A DNA stretch of 64,000 nt from Spirosoma rigui. GTDB lineage: Bacteria > Bacteroidota > Bacteroidia > Cytophagales > Spirosomataceae. The stretch covers positions 2,232,001 to 2,296,000 of the forward strand of contig NZ_CP020105.1 of the NCBI RefSeq assembly GCF_002067135.1. Reading direction: 5' to 3'. Within the stretch, counting starts at the first letter, position 1. The number at the start of each line of letters is the position of its first letter. Under the pieces are notes generated by a model. It was not told the origin of the DNA. It saw only the letters and a list, made by a program, of their open reading frames with translations, and searched no databases. This document shows, one piece after another, positions 25,411 through 34,530 of this stretch. The position numbers and the translations under genes were made by a program.

Positions 25411-28344
25411 ATGAAAAAATATACCCTTCATCTGGCAGTGCTGCTAACCTGTCTTACAGTTGGTATTGCCCGCTCACAAACGAAACTGGTTGAGAAAGTC
25501 ACTCGCCAGGGAAAGGAGCTCAACATTCCCTATGAGAAATACGTGCTGCCCAACGGCCTGACGCTGGTCGTGCACGAAGACCACTCGGACCCCATTGTGC
25601 ACGTCGACGTAACCTACCACGTGGGGTCGGCCCGCGAGGAGATCGGGAAGTCGGGATTTGCCCACTTTTTCGAACATATGATGTTCCAGGGTTCCGACCA
25701 CGTTGCCGACGATGAGCACTTCAAAATCGTGACCGAATCGGGCGGTACGCTCAACGGTTCTACCAACCGCGACCGGACCAACTACTACGAGACGCTGCCC
25801 AGCAACCAACTCGAACGGGCACTCTGGCTCGAAGCCGACCGGATGGGCTTCCTGCTCGACGCCGTTACCCAGAAGAAATTCGAGATTCAGCGCGCAACCG
25901 TCAAGAACGAACGCGGGCAGAACTACGACAACCGTCCTTACGGGCTGGTCGGGGAGACGGTTGCAAAGAACCTGTTCCCCTACGGTCATCCGTACTCGTG
26001 GCTGACCATCGGCTACATCGAAGATCTGAACCGGGTCAACGTCAACGACCTCAAAAACTTCTTCCTGCGCTGGTACGGACCCAACAATGCCGTACTCACC
26101 ATTGGTGGCGACGTGAAACCGAGTCAGGTAGTGACGCTGGTGGAGAAATACTTCGGGTCGATTCCACGGGGTCCCGAGGTAACTAAAACGCAGGTACCCG
26201 CGGCCGTGCTGGATAAGGACCGCTACGTGTCGTACGAGGACAACGTGCGCTTTCCGATGCTCCAGATGGTGTTCCCGACGGTGCCCAACTACCACCCCGA
26301 CGAAGCGCCCCTCGATGCGCTGGCCGAAATTCTGGGTGGCGGCAAGAACTCACTGTTCTATAAAAACCTGGTTAAAAATCAGCAGGCTGTGCAGGCTAAC
26401 GCGTCGCACCCGGCCACCGAGCTGGCGGGTCAGATTGCCTTTACCATACTGCCCTTTCCCGACAAACGGCTGGATAGTACCGAAGCCATCGTGCGCCAAA
26501 CGCTGGCGGAGTTCGAACGGCGGGGTGTCACCGACGATGATATTGCCCAGTTCACGGCCAAGCGCGAAGCGGATCTGATCAACGATCTGGCCAGTGTATC
26601 GGGCAAGGTGTCCCAGCTGGCGGCCTACCAGACCTACCTCGGCAACCCAAACTACCTCCCGCAGGAGTTCAAGCGGTACCGGAGTGTGACCAAAGCCGAT
26701 GTGATGCGCGTATACAACCAGTATGTGAAAGGGAAGAACGCCGTAGTGCTGACCGTTTACCCGAAAGGTAAAGCCGAGATCGTAGCCAAACCCGACAACT
26801 ACACGGTGTCGACGGCGGGTTATCAGGCACCAAACTACGGGTATGACGGATTGGCGTATACAAAAGCAAAAGACAGTTTCGACCGGACCAAAAAGCCCGG
26901 ACCCGGTGCTAACCCGGCGCTGAAAGTGCCGCCCTTCTGGACCGACAAGCTTCCCAATGGTTTGAATATTATTGGCACCCGCAACGACGAGATTCCCGCC
27001 GTTACCATGCTGTTCGCCATCAAGGGCGGTCACCTGCTGTCGGCCAGCGATCCCGCCAAAGCGGGAATTGCCCAGCTGACGGCCGCGCTTATGAACGAAG
27101 CCACGCAGCGCTATTCGAACGAAGAGCTGAACACCAAGCTGGAGAAGCTCGGAGCCAGCATCGACATTCGGGCCAGTACGGAAGAAATTAACGTATCGGT
27201 TGAGACGCTGACGAAGAACCTGGATTCGACACTGGCGCTGGTCGAAGAGAAGCTCCTGCATCCCAAGTTCTCGCAGGAGGATTTCGAGCGGCTCAAAAAG
27301 CAACAACTGGAGCTGATTGCCAACCAGAGCACCCAGCCGGTTGTCATTGCCAACAAAGCGTATAACAAACTGCTCTACGGTGCCGAAAATATTCGGTCGG
27401 TGCCGGTGAGTGGTACGGCCAAGACGGTCGAGTCCATCACGCTCGACGATGTCAAGGCGTTCTACGCGAAATATTTCTCGCCGTCGGTAACGAATCTGGT
27501 CATCGTAGGTGATGTAGAACAGGCCGCTGTGAAACCCAAACTGGCGTTTCTGAGCAAGTGGGCAGCCAAGCCCGTTGCGCTGCCCAAAAACGCACCGACC
27601 CGCAAGGTGGACAAAACCCGCATTTACCTGATCGACAAAGAAAAAGCCGCTCAGTCCGAAATTCGGGTGGGTTACCTCACCGACCTGCCCTACGACGCGA
27701 CCGGCGACTATTACAAAACGTACCTGGCCAACTACATGCTGGGCGGTGCGTTCAATAGCCGGATCAACATGAACCTGCGCGAAGACAAGGGCTGGACCTA
27801 CGGGGCGCGGTCGGGTTTCTCGAGTACCAAAACGCCCGGTCCGTTTACGGCGCAGGCGGGGGTGAAGGCGGCCGCTACCGACAGCTCGGTGGTTGAGTTT
27901 GTCAAGGAAATTACGAACTACGGCAAGTCGGGGATTACCGAGGAGGAACTGGCTTTTGTGAAGAGTTCGCTGGGTCAGGTCGACGCGCTGCGCTACGAAA
28001 CATCGCTCCAGAAAGCGTATTTCCTCAGCCGCATTATCGACTATAACCTGCCCGCCAACTACGTTGAGCAGCAGAGCGCCATCCTGCGTGGTATTACCAA
28101 AGCGCAGATCGATGCCATTGCCAAAAAACGGTTGCCGGTCAACAACATGATCATTACCGTCGTGGGGAACAAAGAACTGGTGAAGCCGGGTCTGTCGCGG
28201 TTGGGCTACGAAGTGGTCGAGCTGGACAAGGAAGGGGAGCCGATCACTACGGTTGCCGGTCCGGATATGTCGCCCGCGCCCGCCAAAGCCGGGTCGTCGT
28301 CGGGAATGACCCCTGCCGTGAAGAAAGACAAGAAAAGCAAGTAA
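25411..28344 (+). CDS. M16 family zinc metallopeptidase (two-domain, pitrilysin-like)
   Basis: A 977-residue exported protease with a signal peptide (MKKYTLHLAVLLTCLTVGIARSQ). The N-terminal M16 domain has the inverted zinc motif HFFEH at residues 85-89 and GGTLNGSTNRDRTNYYETLP close behind, the normal active-site context. The second half starts near GLNIIGTRNDEIPAVTMLFAIKGG and repeats the M16 fold but lacks HxxEH, so it is the inactive partner domain. It probably degrades peptides in the periplasm. ATG 25411 is chosen because the upstream frame start at 25363 would not give a signal peptide. A 12-bp hairpin follows. Confidence 0.92.
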   Translation: MKKYTLHLAVLLTCLTVGIARSQTKLVEKVTRQGKELNIPYEKYVLPNGLTLVVHEDHSDPIVHVDVTYHVGSAREEIGKSGFAHFFEHMMFQGSDHVADDEHFKIVTESGGTLNGSTNRDRTNYYETLPSNQLERALWLEADRMGFLLDAVTQKKFEIQRATVKNERGQNYDNRPYGLVGETVAKNLFPYGHPYSWLTIGYIEDLNRVNVNDLKNFFLRWYGPNNAVLTIGGDVKPSQVVTLVEKYFGSIPRGPEVTKTQVPAAVLDKDRYVSYEDNVRFPMLQMVFPTVPNYHPDEAPLDALAEILGGGKNSLFYKNLVKNQQAVQANASHPATELAGQIAFTILPFPDKRLDSTEAIVRQTLAEFERRGVTDDDIAQFTAKREADLINDLASVSGKVSQLAAYQTYLGNPNYLPQEFKRYRSVTKADVMRVYNQYVKGKNAVVLTVYPKGKAEIVAKPDNYTVSTAGYQAPNYGYDGLAYTKAKDSFDRTKKPGPGANPALKVPPFWTDKLPNGLNIIGTRNDEIPAVTMLFAIKGGHLLSASDPAKAGIAQLTAALMNEATQRYSNEELNTKLEKLGASIDIRASTEEINVSVETLTKNLDSTLALVEEKLLHPKFSQEDFERLKKQQLELIANQSTQPVVIANKAYNKLLYGAENIRSVPVSGTAKTVESITLDDVKAFYAKYFSPSVTNLVIVGDVEQAAVKPKLAFLSKWAAKPVALPKNAPTRKVDKTRIYLIDKEKAAQSEIRVGYLTDLPYDATGDYYKTYLANYMLGGAFNSRINMNLREDKGWTYGARSGFSSTKTPGPFTAQAGVKAAATDSSVVEFVKEITNYGKSGITEEELAFVKSSLGQVDALRYETSLQKAYFLSRIIDYNLPANYVEQQSAILRGITKAQIDAIAKKRLPVNNMIITVVGNKELVKPGLSRLGYEVVELDKEGEPITTVAGPDMSPAPAKAGSSSGMTPAVKKDKKSK

Positions 28345-28353
28345 TACCGGCTG

Positions 28354-28393
28354 TAGCCCATTGGTCCGTCACCCCTGGCGTACCAATGGGCTA
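28354..28393 (+). terminator. 12-bp hairpin after the M16 peptidase gene
   Basis: TAGCCCATTGGT (28354-28365) pairs with ACCAATGGGCTA (28382-28393) over a 16-base loop. No T-tract follows. Confidence 0.55.
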
Positions 28394-28405
28394 TACCATG
28401 AATAG

Positions 28406-28436
28406 TTGCTTGGTAACGAAGGGTTGGTCATTTTTG
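28406..28436 (+). promoter_or_regulatory. Promoter for the Dabb-GNAT pair
   Basis: TTG (28406-28408), 20 bases, then CATTTTTG (28429-28436), which matches the -7 consensus TAnnTTTG at seven of eight positions. The Dabb start is 47 bases downstream. Confidence 0.55.
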
Positions 28437-28482
28437 CGGTCGGGCGGACAACAGGTATGACCGCATTGACAACCGAACTCCC

Positions 28483-28896
28483 ATGAACGACCAATCACGC
28501 AGACATTTCGTTAAAACGAGCATTGCCGCCGGGCTGAGTACCGCGCTGCCCGCGAGCCAGCTGTCGGCACCTGCCGCCGGCGATATGTTTGTCCACCACG
28601 TTTATTTCTACCTCAAGAACAAGGGCAGCGAAGCCGACAAAGCCAAACTGCTCGAAGGGCTGAACAAACTGGCGAAAGTGCCAACCATCAAGTTTGTGCA
28701 TATCGGCTCGCCAGCTACTACCGACCGGAGCGTTATCGAAAAAGGTTATGCCGTTTCCTGGCTGTGCTTTTTCAATAATCTGGAGGATGAGGAAATCTAT
28801 CAGAAACACCCTATCCACCTGAAATTTGTGGAAGATTATTCCGCTCTCTGGGAAAAGGTAATTGTGTATGATTCCGTAGGACCCCGTCGGTCATGA
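28483..28896 (+). CDS. Dabb (stress-responsive alpha/beta barrel) domain protein with Tat signal
   Basis: A 137-residue protein. The N-terminus MNDQSRRHFVKTS carries a twin-arginine motif followed by a short hydrophobic region, so Tat export is likely. The remaining 100 residues (from FVHHVYFYLKN to the C-terminus) have the Dabb ferredoxin-like pattern: HHVYFYLKN, KFVHIGSPA, VSWLCFFNN and HPIHLKFVED. Dabb proteins act as dimers in stress responses, and no catalytic residue is evident. It overlaps the following GNAT gene by four bases (ATGA), so translation is coupled. Confidence 0.8.
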   Translation: MNDQSRRHFVKTSIAAGLSTALPASQLSAPAAGDMFVHHVYFYLKNKGSEADKAKLLEGLNKLAKVPTIKFVHIGSPATTDRSVIEKGYAVSWLCFFNNLEDEEIYQKHPIHLKFVEDYSALWEKVIVYDSVGPRRS

Positions 28897-29420
28897 CCTC
28901 ACCCCAGATTACGCCGGCCAGTCAGGCCGATGTTCCGGCTTTGAACGACCTGGTGAACAGTGCCTACCGGGGCGATAGCTCGCGCCGGGGCTGGACGACC
29001 GAAGCCGACCTGCTCGACGGTATCCGAACGGACGAAGCCGGGCTGGCTGCGATGCTGGCCAACGCGCAGGCTACGATCCTGAAATACGAACAGAACGGTC
29101 AACTGATCGGTTGCGTTTATCTCGAAAAGAAAAGCGATCGCCTGTACCTGGGTATGCTGACCGTATCGCCCGACGCGCAGGCCGGGGGCATTGGTAAACA
29201 GCTGATGGCAGCCGCCGAGCAACTCGCCCGCGACTGGCACTGCCGCGCTATGATCATGACCGTAATTTCGCAGCGTCACGAACTGATCGCTTTTTACGAA
29301 CGGCGCGGCTACCACCCCACGGGCGAAACCGAACCCTTTCCCATGGATGATTCGCGCTTTGGCTTACCCAGACAGCACCTGTCATTTATCGTGATGGAAA
29401 AAGTGCTGGAAGCTAGTTAG
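28893..29420 (+). CDS. GNAT-family N-acetyltransferase
   Basis: A 175-residue acetyltransferase. LYLGMLTVSPDAQAGGIGKQLM supplies motif A with the acetyl-CoA pyrophosphate-binding signature QAGGIG, and ELIAFYERRGY is motif B. The acceptor is unknown. Its ATG overlaps the stop of the Dabb gene, so both are one transcription unit. Two hairpins follow at 29423-29458 and 29492-29544. Confidence 0.87.
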   Translation: MTSPQITPASQADVPALNDLVNSAYRGDSSRRGWTTEADLLDGIRTDEAGLAAMLANAQATILKYEQNGQLIGCVYLEKKSDRLYLGMLTVSPDAQAGGIGKQLMAAAEQLARDWHCRAMIMTVISQRHELIAFYERRGYHPTGETEPFPMDDSRFGLPRQHLSFIVMEKVLEAS

Positions 29421-29422
29421 GT

Positions 29423-29458
29423 TACCCCTGCCAGGGGCTTTGCCCATTGGCAGGGGTA
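29423..29458 (+). terminator. Hairpin 1 after the GNAT gene
   Basis: TACCCCTGCCA (29423-29433) pairs with TGGCAGGGGTA (29448-29458); inside it GGGC (29435-29438) can pair with GCCC (29442-29445). No T-tract follows. Confidence 0.5.
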
Positions 29459-29491
29459 GCCTAATAACCAGACGTAATCTCGTACAAACAG

Positions 29492-29544
29492 CAAACACGG
29501 TCGGTATCACGGTAGCCCGCTACACTGATACCGACCGTGTTTTG
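29492..29544 (+). terminator. Hairpin 2 after the GNAT gene
   Basis: AACACGGTCGGTATCA (from 29494) pairs with TGATACCGACCGTGTT (29526-29541), a 16-bp perfect stem over 16 bases, with a short T run at its end. Likely terminator before the M3 gene. Confidence 0.6.
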
Positions 29545-29644
29545 CTATCTGATCAAACACCGAAAAGGTCCGACAGGCCCTAAACCGCGTAGCATTGGTA
29601 ATATGCCGATGGTCCGTCTGTACCAGGGATAGAGCATGTGGTGG

Positions 29645-29652
29645 TATATTTG
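29645..29652 (+). promoter_or_regulatory. -7 promoter box before the M3 peptidase gene
   Basis: TATATTTG matches TAnnTTTG in full, 27 bases before the ATG at 29679. No TTG stands at the right distance upstream, so only the -7 half is supported. Confidence 0.4.
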
Positions 29653-29678
29653 TGTTGGTCAGCCCTAAATTTTATTTC

Positions 29679-31814
29679 ATGAAAACGATAGCAGCTGTTT
29701 TAATATCGACCGTGCTTATGAGCATATCGGCCCCGGTGCCCCAACCGCCCACCGACCCCAATCCTTTTTTAATACCCTACAACACACCCTTCGGTGTGCC
29801 CGATTTTGGTAAAATAAAGCCCGAACATTTCGAGCCGGCCATTGAGGAAGGCATGAAGCAACAAGCCGCCGAGATTGCGGCCATTACGAAGCAACCCCAG
29901 GCTCCTACGTTTGCCAACACCATCGAAGCGCTGGAAGCCAGCGGGGATCTGCTACGGCGGGTGATGACTGTTTTCAGCAACCTCAATAGCGCCAACACCA
30001 GCGATGAACTGCAGAAGATCGCCCAGACGATGGCGCCCAGGCTGTCAAAAAACAGCGACGATATTTCGCTCAATCCAGTCCTGTTCGGGCGCGTAAAAGC
30101 GGTGTATGACCAGCGTAGTAAACTAAAACTGACCGGCGATCAGCAGCGGCTGCTGGAAAAGACCTACAAGAACTTCGTTCGGAACGGGGCCGCGCTGCCA
30201 GCCGACAAACAAGAACGGCTGCGGAAGATCAATGGCGAACTCTCGGTGCTGACCCTGAAATTCGGTCAGAATCTGCTGGCTGAGAACAACGGGTATGCGC
30301 TCGTTATCGACAATGAAAAAGACCTGAGCGGCCTGCCCGCTTCGGTGGTAGCCGCAGCTGCTGAGGCAGCCAAGAAACGTAACCCGCAGGACGGTCCGAC
30401 GGCGCGCAAGTGGGTGTTTACGCTTCAAAACCCGAGCATCATGCCATTCTTGTCGTATGCCGACAACCGGGCGCTGCGGGAGCAGATTTTCCGGGCCTAC
30501 CTGGAACGGGGCAACCACAACGATGCGCACGACAACAAGCAGATCATGGCGACGATGGTAGGGCTCCGTGCCGAAAAAGCGCAGCTGCTGGGCTACGACA
30601 ATCACGCGGCCTATATTCTGGAGGAGAGCATGGCGCAAACCCCCGCCAAAGTGGGTGAGCTGATTAACCAGCTCTGGACGGCTACCGTACCCGTTGCGCA
30701 GCAGGAAGCCGCCGACTTGCAGGCATTGATGGACAAAGAAGGCCGGAACGAAAAACTGGCGGGCTGGGACTGGCGCTACTACGCCGAGAAGCTGCGCAAG
30801 GAGAAGTTTGCGCTGGATGAGCAGGAACTGCGGCCCTATTTTGCGCTCGATAACGTCCGGGAGGGGATCTTCATGCTTTGCAACCGCCTGTATGGCTTGC
30901 GTTTCGAACGCCGTACCGACCTGCCCGTATACCACGAAGAGGCTATCACCTATGAAGTGAAAGAGGGCGATGGACGTCATATTGGCATTATGTACATGGA
31001 CTTTTTTCCCCGCGCCAGTAAACGGGGTGGGGCCTGGATGACGAGCTATCGGCGGCAGGAAATTGACAACGGCAAGAAAATAACACCCGTCGTATCCATC
31101 GTCTGTAACTTTTCCAAACCCACCGGGAACACGCCCGCGCTGTTGAGCGTGGACGAGACGACGACCTTCTTTCACGAGTTTGGCCATGCCCTGCACGGCC
31201 TGCTGTCCAACGTAACGTACGGCAGCCAGTCGGGAACGTCGGTGCCGCGCGATTTTGTGGAACTGCCCTCGCAGATTATGGAGAACTGGGCGATGGAGCC
31301 CGAGATGCTCCGGCTGTTTGCCAAGCATTATCAAACCGGGGCCGTCATTCCCGACGCGCTCGTTGACAAGATCAAAAAGAGCAGTCTGTTCAATCAGGGG
31401 TTTGAAACGACGGAGTACCTGGCGGCTTCCATGCTCGACATGGCTTACCATACGCTCAAGCCGGGCGAGGTACCAACCGATGTGATTGCGTTTGAGAAGC
31501 AGGCGATGGACAAAATCGGGTTGATCGATCAGATTCCACCGCGCTACCGGAGTACCTATTTTCAGCACGTGTTCGCGGGGGGCTATTCTGCGGGCTACTA
31601 CAGCTACATCTGGTCGGCAGTACTCGATGCCGATGCGTTTGAGGTATTCAAGCAGAAAGGACTTTTCGATCCTAAATCGGCGCAGTCGTTCCGGAAAAAC
31701 GTGCTCGAACGGGGTGGCACAGAGGAGCCGATGAAACTGTACCGCAACTTCCGCGGTGCCGAACCCGATATCAAACCGCTGCTCCGTCGGCGCGGGTTGA
31801 TGAAGAGTGTGTAG
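29679..31814 (+). CDS. M3 family metallopeptidase (peptidyl-dipeptidase Dcp/oligopeptidase-like)
   Basis: A 711-residue exported protein with a hydrophobic N-terminal signal (MKTIAAVLISTVLMSISAPV). The zinc motif HEFGH is at residues 499-503, in the context FFHEFGHALHGLLS. ELPSQIMENWAMEPEML supplies the third zinc ligand region, and GGYSAGYYSYIWS near the C-terminus is the conserved substrate-binding stretch. The family cleaves dipeptides from short peptides. It probably finishes peptide breakdown in the periplasm. ATG 29679 is chosen because earlier starts fall outside the signal. Confidence 0.92.
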   Translation: MKTIAAVLISTVLMSISAPVPQPPTDPNPFLIPYNTPFGVPDFGKIKPEHFEPAIEEGMKQQAAEIAAITKQPQAPTFANTIEALEASGDLLRRVMTVFSNLNSANTSDELQKIAQTMAPRLSKNSDDISLNPVLFGRVKAVYDQRSKLKLTGDQQRLLEKTYKNFVRNGAALPADKQERLRKINGELSVLTLKFGQNLLAENNGYALVIDNEKDLSGLPASVVAAAAEAAKKRNPQDGPTARKWVFTLQNPSIMPFLSYADNRALREQIFRAYLERGNHNDAHDNKQIMATMVGLRAEKAQLLGYDNHAAYILEESMAQTPAKVGELINQLWTATVPVAQQEAADLQALMDKEGRNEKLAGWDWRYYAEKLRKEKFALDEQELRPYFALDNVREGIFMLCNRLYGLRFERRTDLPVYHEEAITYEVKEGDGRHIGIMYMDFFPRASKRGGAWMTSYRRQEIDNGKKITPVVSIVCNFSKPTGNTPALLSVDETTTFFHEFGHALHGLLSNVTYGSQSGTSVPRDFVELPSQIMENWAMEPEMLRLFAKHYQTGAVIPDALVDKIKKSSLFNQGFETTEYLAASMLDMAYHTLKPGEVPTDVIAFEKQAMDKIGLIDQIPPRYRSTYFQHVFAGGYSAGYYSYIWSAVLDADAFEVFKQKGLFDPKSAQSFRKNVLERGGTEEPMKLYRNFRGAEPDIKPLLRRRGLMKSV

Positions 31815-31830
31815 CCATTTTGACCTCTCG

Positions 31831-31856
31831 CAGAGCCGCCCCCCGGGGCGGCTCTG
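31831..31856 (+). terminator. GC-rich hairpin after the M3 gene
   Basis: CAGAGCCGCCC (31831-31841) pairs with GGGCGGCTCTG (31846-31856) over 4 bases. The run after it is only weakly T-rich. Confidence 0.6.
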
Positions 31857-32060
31857 TGTATTTAAGGCTATCCGGCTCCATGCACCAGTGGATGAGTACA
31901 TGGGTTTTATCCTGTTTAATCTGGCCATTCTATCAGAATGAGTCGCGTAAAATGGGTCCACTTCTCCCGTCGTGGTTTCATTGATTCGGAATAGCCTGAT
32001 TGCGTGCTCTTATTTGCTAAGTTAGCGTGTCAATCCCCGAATCAGACCGCTCTTTAGCTC

Positions 32061-33632
32061 ATGAAGCACCTCTTCGCGTTGCCGTTCCTCATCGCCGGTA
32101 CCATCTACGCGCAATCACCCAAACGCCCGGCTTCCGTTCAGGCAATCACCACGTACCAGCCGCCCGTCTTCACCGATCCCGACCGGCTGGCGCGGCTACA
32201 GGCGGCTTTCCCGATCGTGGAAAAATTATACCGTGAACGGGCCGAGAAGTACCATTACCCCGGTATGGCTTTCGGTATCGTGCTCGATGGGAAGCTGGTG
32301 TACTCGGGTGGGTATGGTTACACCGACGTAGCGAAGAAGATACCGGCTACGCCCAAATCGCTGTTCAAGATCGCGTCGATGACCAAAAGCCTGACGGCAA
32401 TGGCCATTCTGAAACTACGCGACGAAGGCAAACTCCGACTCGATGACCCCGCCGAGCAGTACATTCCGGAGTTTAAAAACCATCGGTACATCACCGCCGA
32501 TGCCCCCCGCATCACGGTGCGCAACCTGATGACCCACTCGGCGGGATTCCCCGAAGACAACCCCTGGGGCGACCGCCAGCTGGCCGATACCGACGCTGAC
32601 CTGTTAAACCTCCTGAAAGGGGGCGTTTCGACGGCTAACGCGCCGGGTATCGTCTATGAATACAGCAACCTCGGCTTTGCCATGCTGGGCCGGATCATCG
32701 CTGTCGTATCGGGCAAATCCTACGAACAGTACATCACCGAGTCGATTCTGAAACCGCTGGGTATGCTCGATACGCAGTGGGAATACGACCGCGTTCCCGC
32801 CGACCGGCTGGCCCACGGCTACCGGTGGAAAGACGGTACCTGGGTGGAAGAGGAACTGCTGCACGACGGTTCGTGGGGAGCGATGGGCGGTCTGATTACG
32901 TCGATCGACGATTTCAGTAAGTACGTCGACTTTCATCAGGCAGCCTGGCCACCGCGCAGTGATGCCGATGCTACCCCGGCGATGCCCGTTAAGCGGAGTT
33001 CGGTTCGGGAGATGCAGCAACCGTGGACATTTGCCGGGCTGAACGCACAGGCGCGCAATTCGGCGGGGCAACTGTGTCCCACGACGGGTGGCTACGGCTA
33101 CGGGCTGCGGTGGAATAAGAATTGCGCCGGTATCGTCGACGTAGGGCATAGCGGTGGTTTGCCCGGTTTTGGCAGCCAGTGGCGTATCCTGCCCGAATAT
33201 GGTCTCGGCGTGATAGCCTTTGCCAACCTGACGTATGCCGGTATGGGTGCGGCTAACAGCGTCGTCGTCGATACGCTGCTGTCGATTGGTAAACTGCCCC
33301 CCCGGCAACTGCCCGTTTCGCCCATCCTGGCGCAACGAAAAGCCGAACTGGTTAAGCTGCTGCCCGATTTTGCGAATGCTGAACGTAGCGGCATCTTCGC
33401 CGAGAACTTCTTTCCCGACAATTCGGTGGAGACGCGCCGGAAGGTAGTGCAGGACCTCTACGCCAAAGCCGGTACCATCAAACGGGTTGGCGAGATGATT
33501 CCCGAAAACCAGCTCCGCGGTCATTTCGTGCTGGAAGGCGAACGCGCAAACATCGACGTATTCTTTACGCTGACACCCGAGAATCCGGCCCTGATTCAGC
33601 AACTAGACTTCCGCGAGATTGGCCGGAACTAA
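32061..33632 (+). CDS. Secreted serine hydrolase, class C beta-lactamase/D-aminopeptidase fold
   Basis: A 523-residue protein with a signal peptide (MKHLFALPFLIAGTIYAQ). The catalytic SxxK is SMTK at residues 106-109 (ASMTKSLTAMAIL), the YxN motif is in YEYSNLGFAMLG, and GHSGGLPGFG is the third element in the HxG form. These define the serine beta-lactamase-like superfamily. It has a 120-residue C-terminal extension with no recognised domain. Beta-lactam resistance is not implied, since most such Bacteroidota proteins are esterases or peptidases. It lies 25 bp before an exported RidA protein. Confidence 0.86.
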   Translation: MKHLFALPFLIAGTIYAQSPKRPASVQAITTYQPPVFTDPDRLARLQAAFPIVEKLYRERAEKYHYPGMAFGIVLDGKLVYSGGYGYTDVAKKIPATPKSLFKIASMTKSLTAMAILKLRDEGKLRLDDPAEQYIPEFKNHRYITADAPRITVRNLMTHSAGFPEDNPWGDRQLADTDADLLNLLKGGVSTANAPGIVYEYSNLGFAMLGRIIAVVSGKSYEQYITESILKPLGMLDTQWEYDRVPADRLAHGYRWKDGTWVEEELLHDGSWGAMGGLITSIDDFSKYVDFHQAAWPPRSDADATPAMPVKRSSVREMQQPWTFAGLNAQARNSAGQLCPTTGGYGYGLRWNKNCAGIVDVGHSGGLPGFGSQWRILPEYGLGVIAFANLTYAGMGAANSVVVDTLLSIGKLPPRQLPVSPILAQRKAELVKLLPDFANAERSGIFAENFFPDNSVETRRKVVQDLYAKAGTIKRVGEMIPENQLRGHFVLEGERANIDVFFTLTPENPALIQQLDFREIGRN

Positions 33633-33657
33633 TATTACCTACACCAACAACCTGCTT

Positions 33658-34179
33658 ATGAAAACCCTGTTTACCGCCTGCTGTCTGGCGCTGCTAACCG
33701 TTTGTGAGTTTGCAAACGCCCAATCTGTCGAGCAAAAACTAACCGGCATGGGCCTCGCGCTGGTACCCCCCACCAAATCGGCGGGGAACTACGTCAAAGC
33801 CGTTCGGACGGGCAACCTGCTTTTCCTGGCTGGACACATCTCCACCCGCGCCGACGGGTCGACTATGACGGGTAAGCTCGGTAAGGACCAGACGATTGAG
33901 CAAGGCTACGACGCGGCCAAAGCCGCAACTGTTTCTGTGTTGTCGACGCTGAAAGCTGAACTGGGCGATCTGAACCGCATTCGCCGGATTGTGAAAGTGA
34001 CGGGTTTTGTCAATTCCACGCCCGACTTCACTGACCAGCCCAAAGTGGTGAACGGCTGCTCCGACCTGCTCGTCGCGCTCTTTGGCGACAAGGGAAAACA
34101 CGCCCGGTCGGCGGTGGGTATGGTGGCTTTACCGCTGAACGCAGCCGTTGAAATAGAAATGATCGTCGAGATCGAGTAG
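33658..34179 (+). CDS. RidA/YjgF-family protein with signal peptide
   Basis: A 173-residue protein. The first 22 residues (MKTLFTACCLALLTVCEFANAQ) are a clean signal peptide, while the rest is the RidA fold: GNLLFLAGHIS, IRRIVKVTGFVN and ARSAVGMVALPLNAAVEIE. The Arg of ARSAVG and the final Glu are the residues used for enamine/imine hydrolysis in active RidA. RidA proteins are normally cytosolic, so export is unusual. It immediately follows the secreted serine hydrolase and may be cotranscribed. ATG 33658 is preferred over 33619, which would overlap the previous gene. Confidence 0.84.
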   Translation: MKTLFTACCLALLTVCEFANAQSVEQKLTGMGLALVPPTKSAGNYVKAVRTGNLLFLAGHISTRADGSTMTGKLGKDQTIEQGYDAAKAATVSVLSTLKAELGDLNRIRRIVKVTGFVNSTPDFTDQPKVVNGCSDLLVALFGDKGKHARSAVGMVALPLNAAVEIEMIVEIE

Positions 34180-34183
34180 GGCA

Positions 34184-34504
34184 TTATTGTTCCTCGCCCC
34201 GGATGCGGAAAATGCCGCCTTCGAGTGATTCGTCAAGTCGGAGCTGGCACGCCAGCCGGCTGTCGAAGTCGGCGTCGGGGAGGGTGTCGAGCATGTCGAG
34301 TTCGGCATCCTGGGCGGGGGGCAGCTTGTCGAGTCCTTCCAGCACCTGTACGTGGCAGGTGGCGCACAGGGCCATGCCGCCACAGGTTGCCAGAATGGTA
34401 TAATCCGACGCTTTCATCACTTCCATCAGGCTTAGATTGATGCCTTCCGGTAATTCGAGAGACTGCCGGGTGCCGTCGCGGTCTTCTATGGTAAATTGGA
34501 TCAT
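34184..34504 (-). CDS. [2Fe-2S] ferredoxin
   Basis: A 106-residue plant/adrenodoxin-type ferredoxin. Cluster cysteines are Cys41, Cys47, Cys50 and Cys86 (CX5CX2C...C), in CGGMALCATCHVQ and SRLACQ. This is the vertebrate-type/ISC spacing. The reductase gene lies just upstream on the same strand, so the two probably form an electron-transfer pair. A 19-bp hairpin lies in the 96-bp gap between them. The final electron acceptor is not encoded nearby. Confidence 0.92.
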   Translation of the reverse strand: MIQFTIEDRDGTRQSLELPEGINLSLMEVMKASDYTILATCGGMALCATCHVQVLEGLDKLPPAQDAELDMLDTLPDADFDSRLACQLRLDESLEGGIFRIRGEEQ

Positions 34505-34530
34505 AACGTAGTCGATTAGCGGGTCAGTTA

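Noticed and set aside
30123-31961. A 612-codon open frame on the minus strand opposite the M3 peptidase
   Set aside because: It lies entirely antisense to a gene with a full M3 active site and signal peptide; GC-rich third positions create such long frames here. The translation has no family signature.
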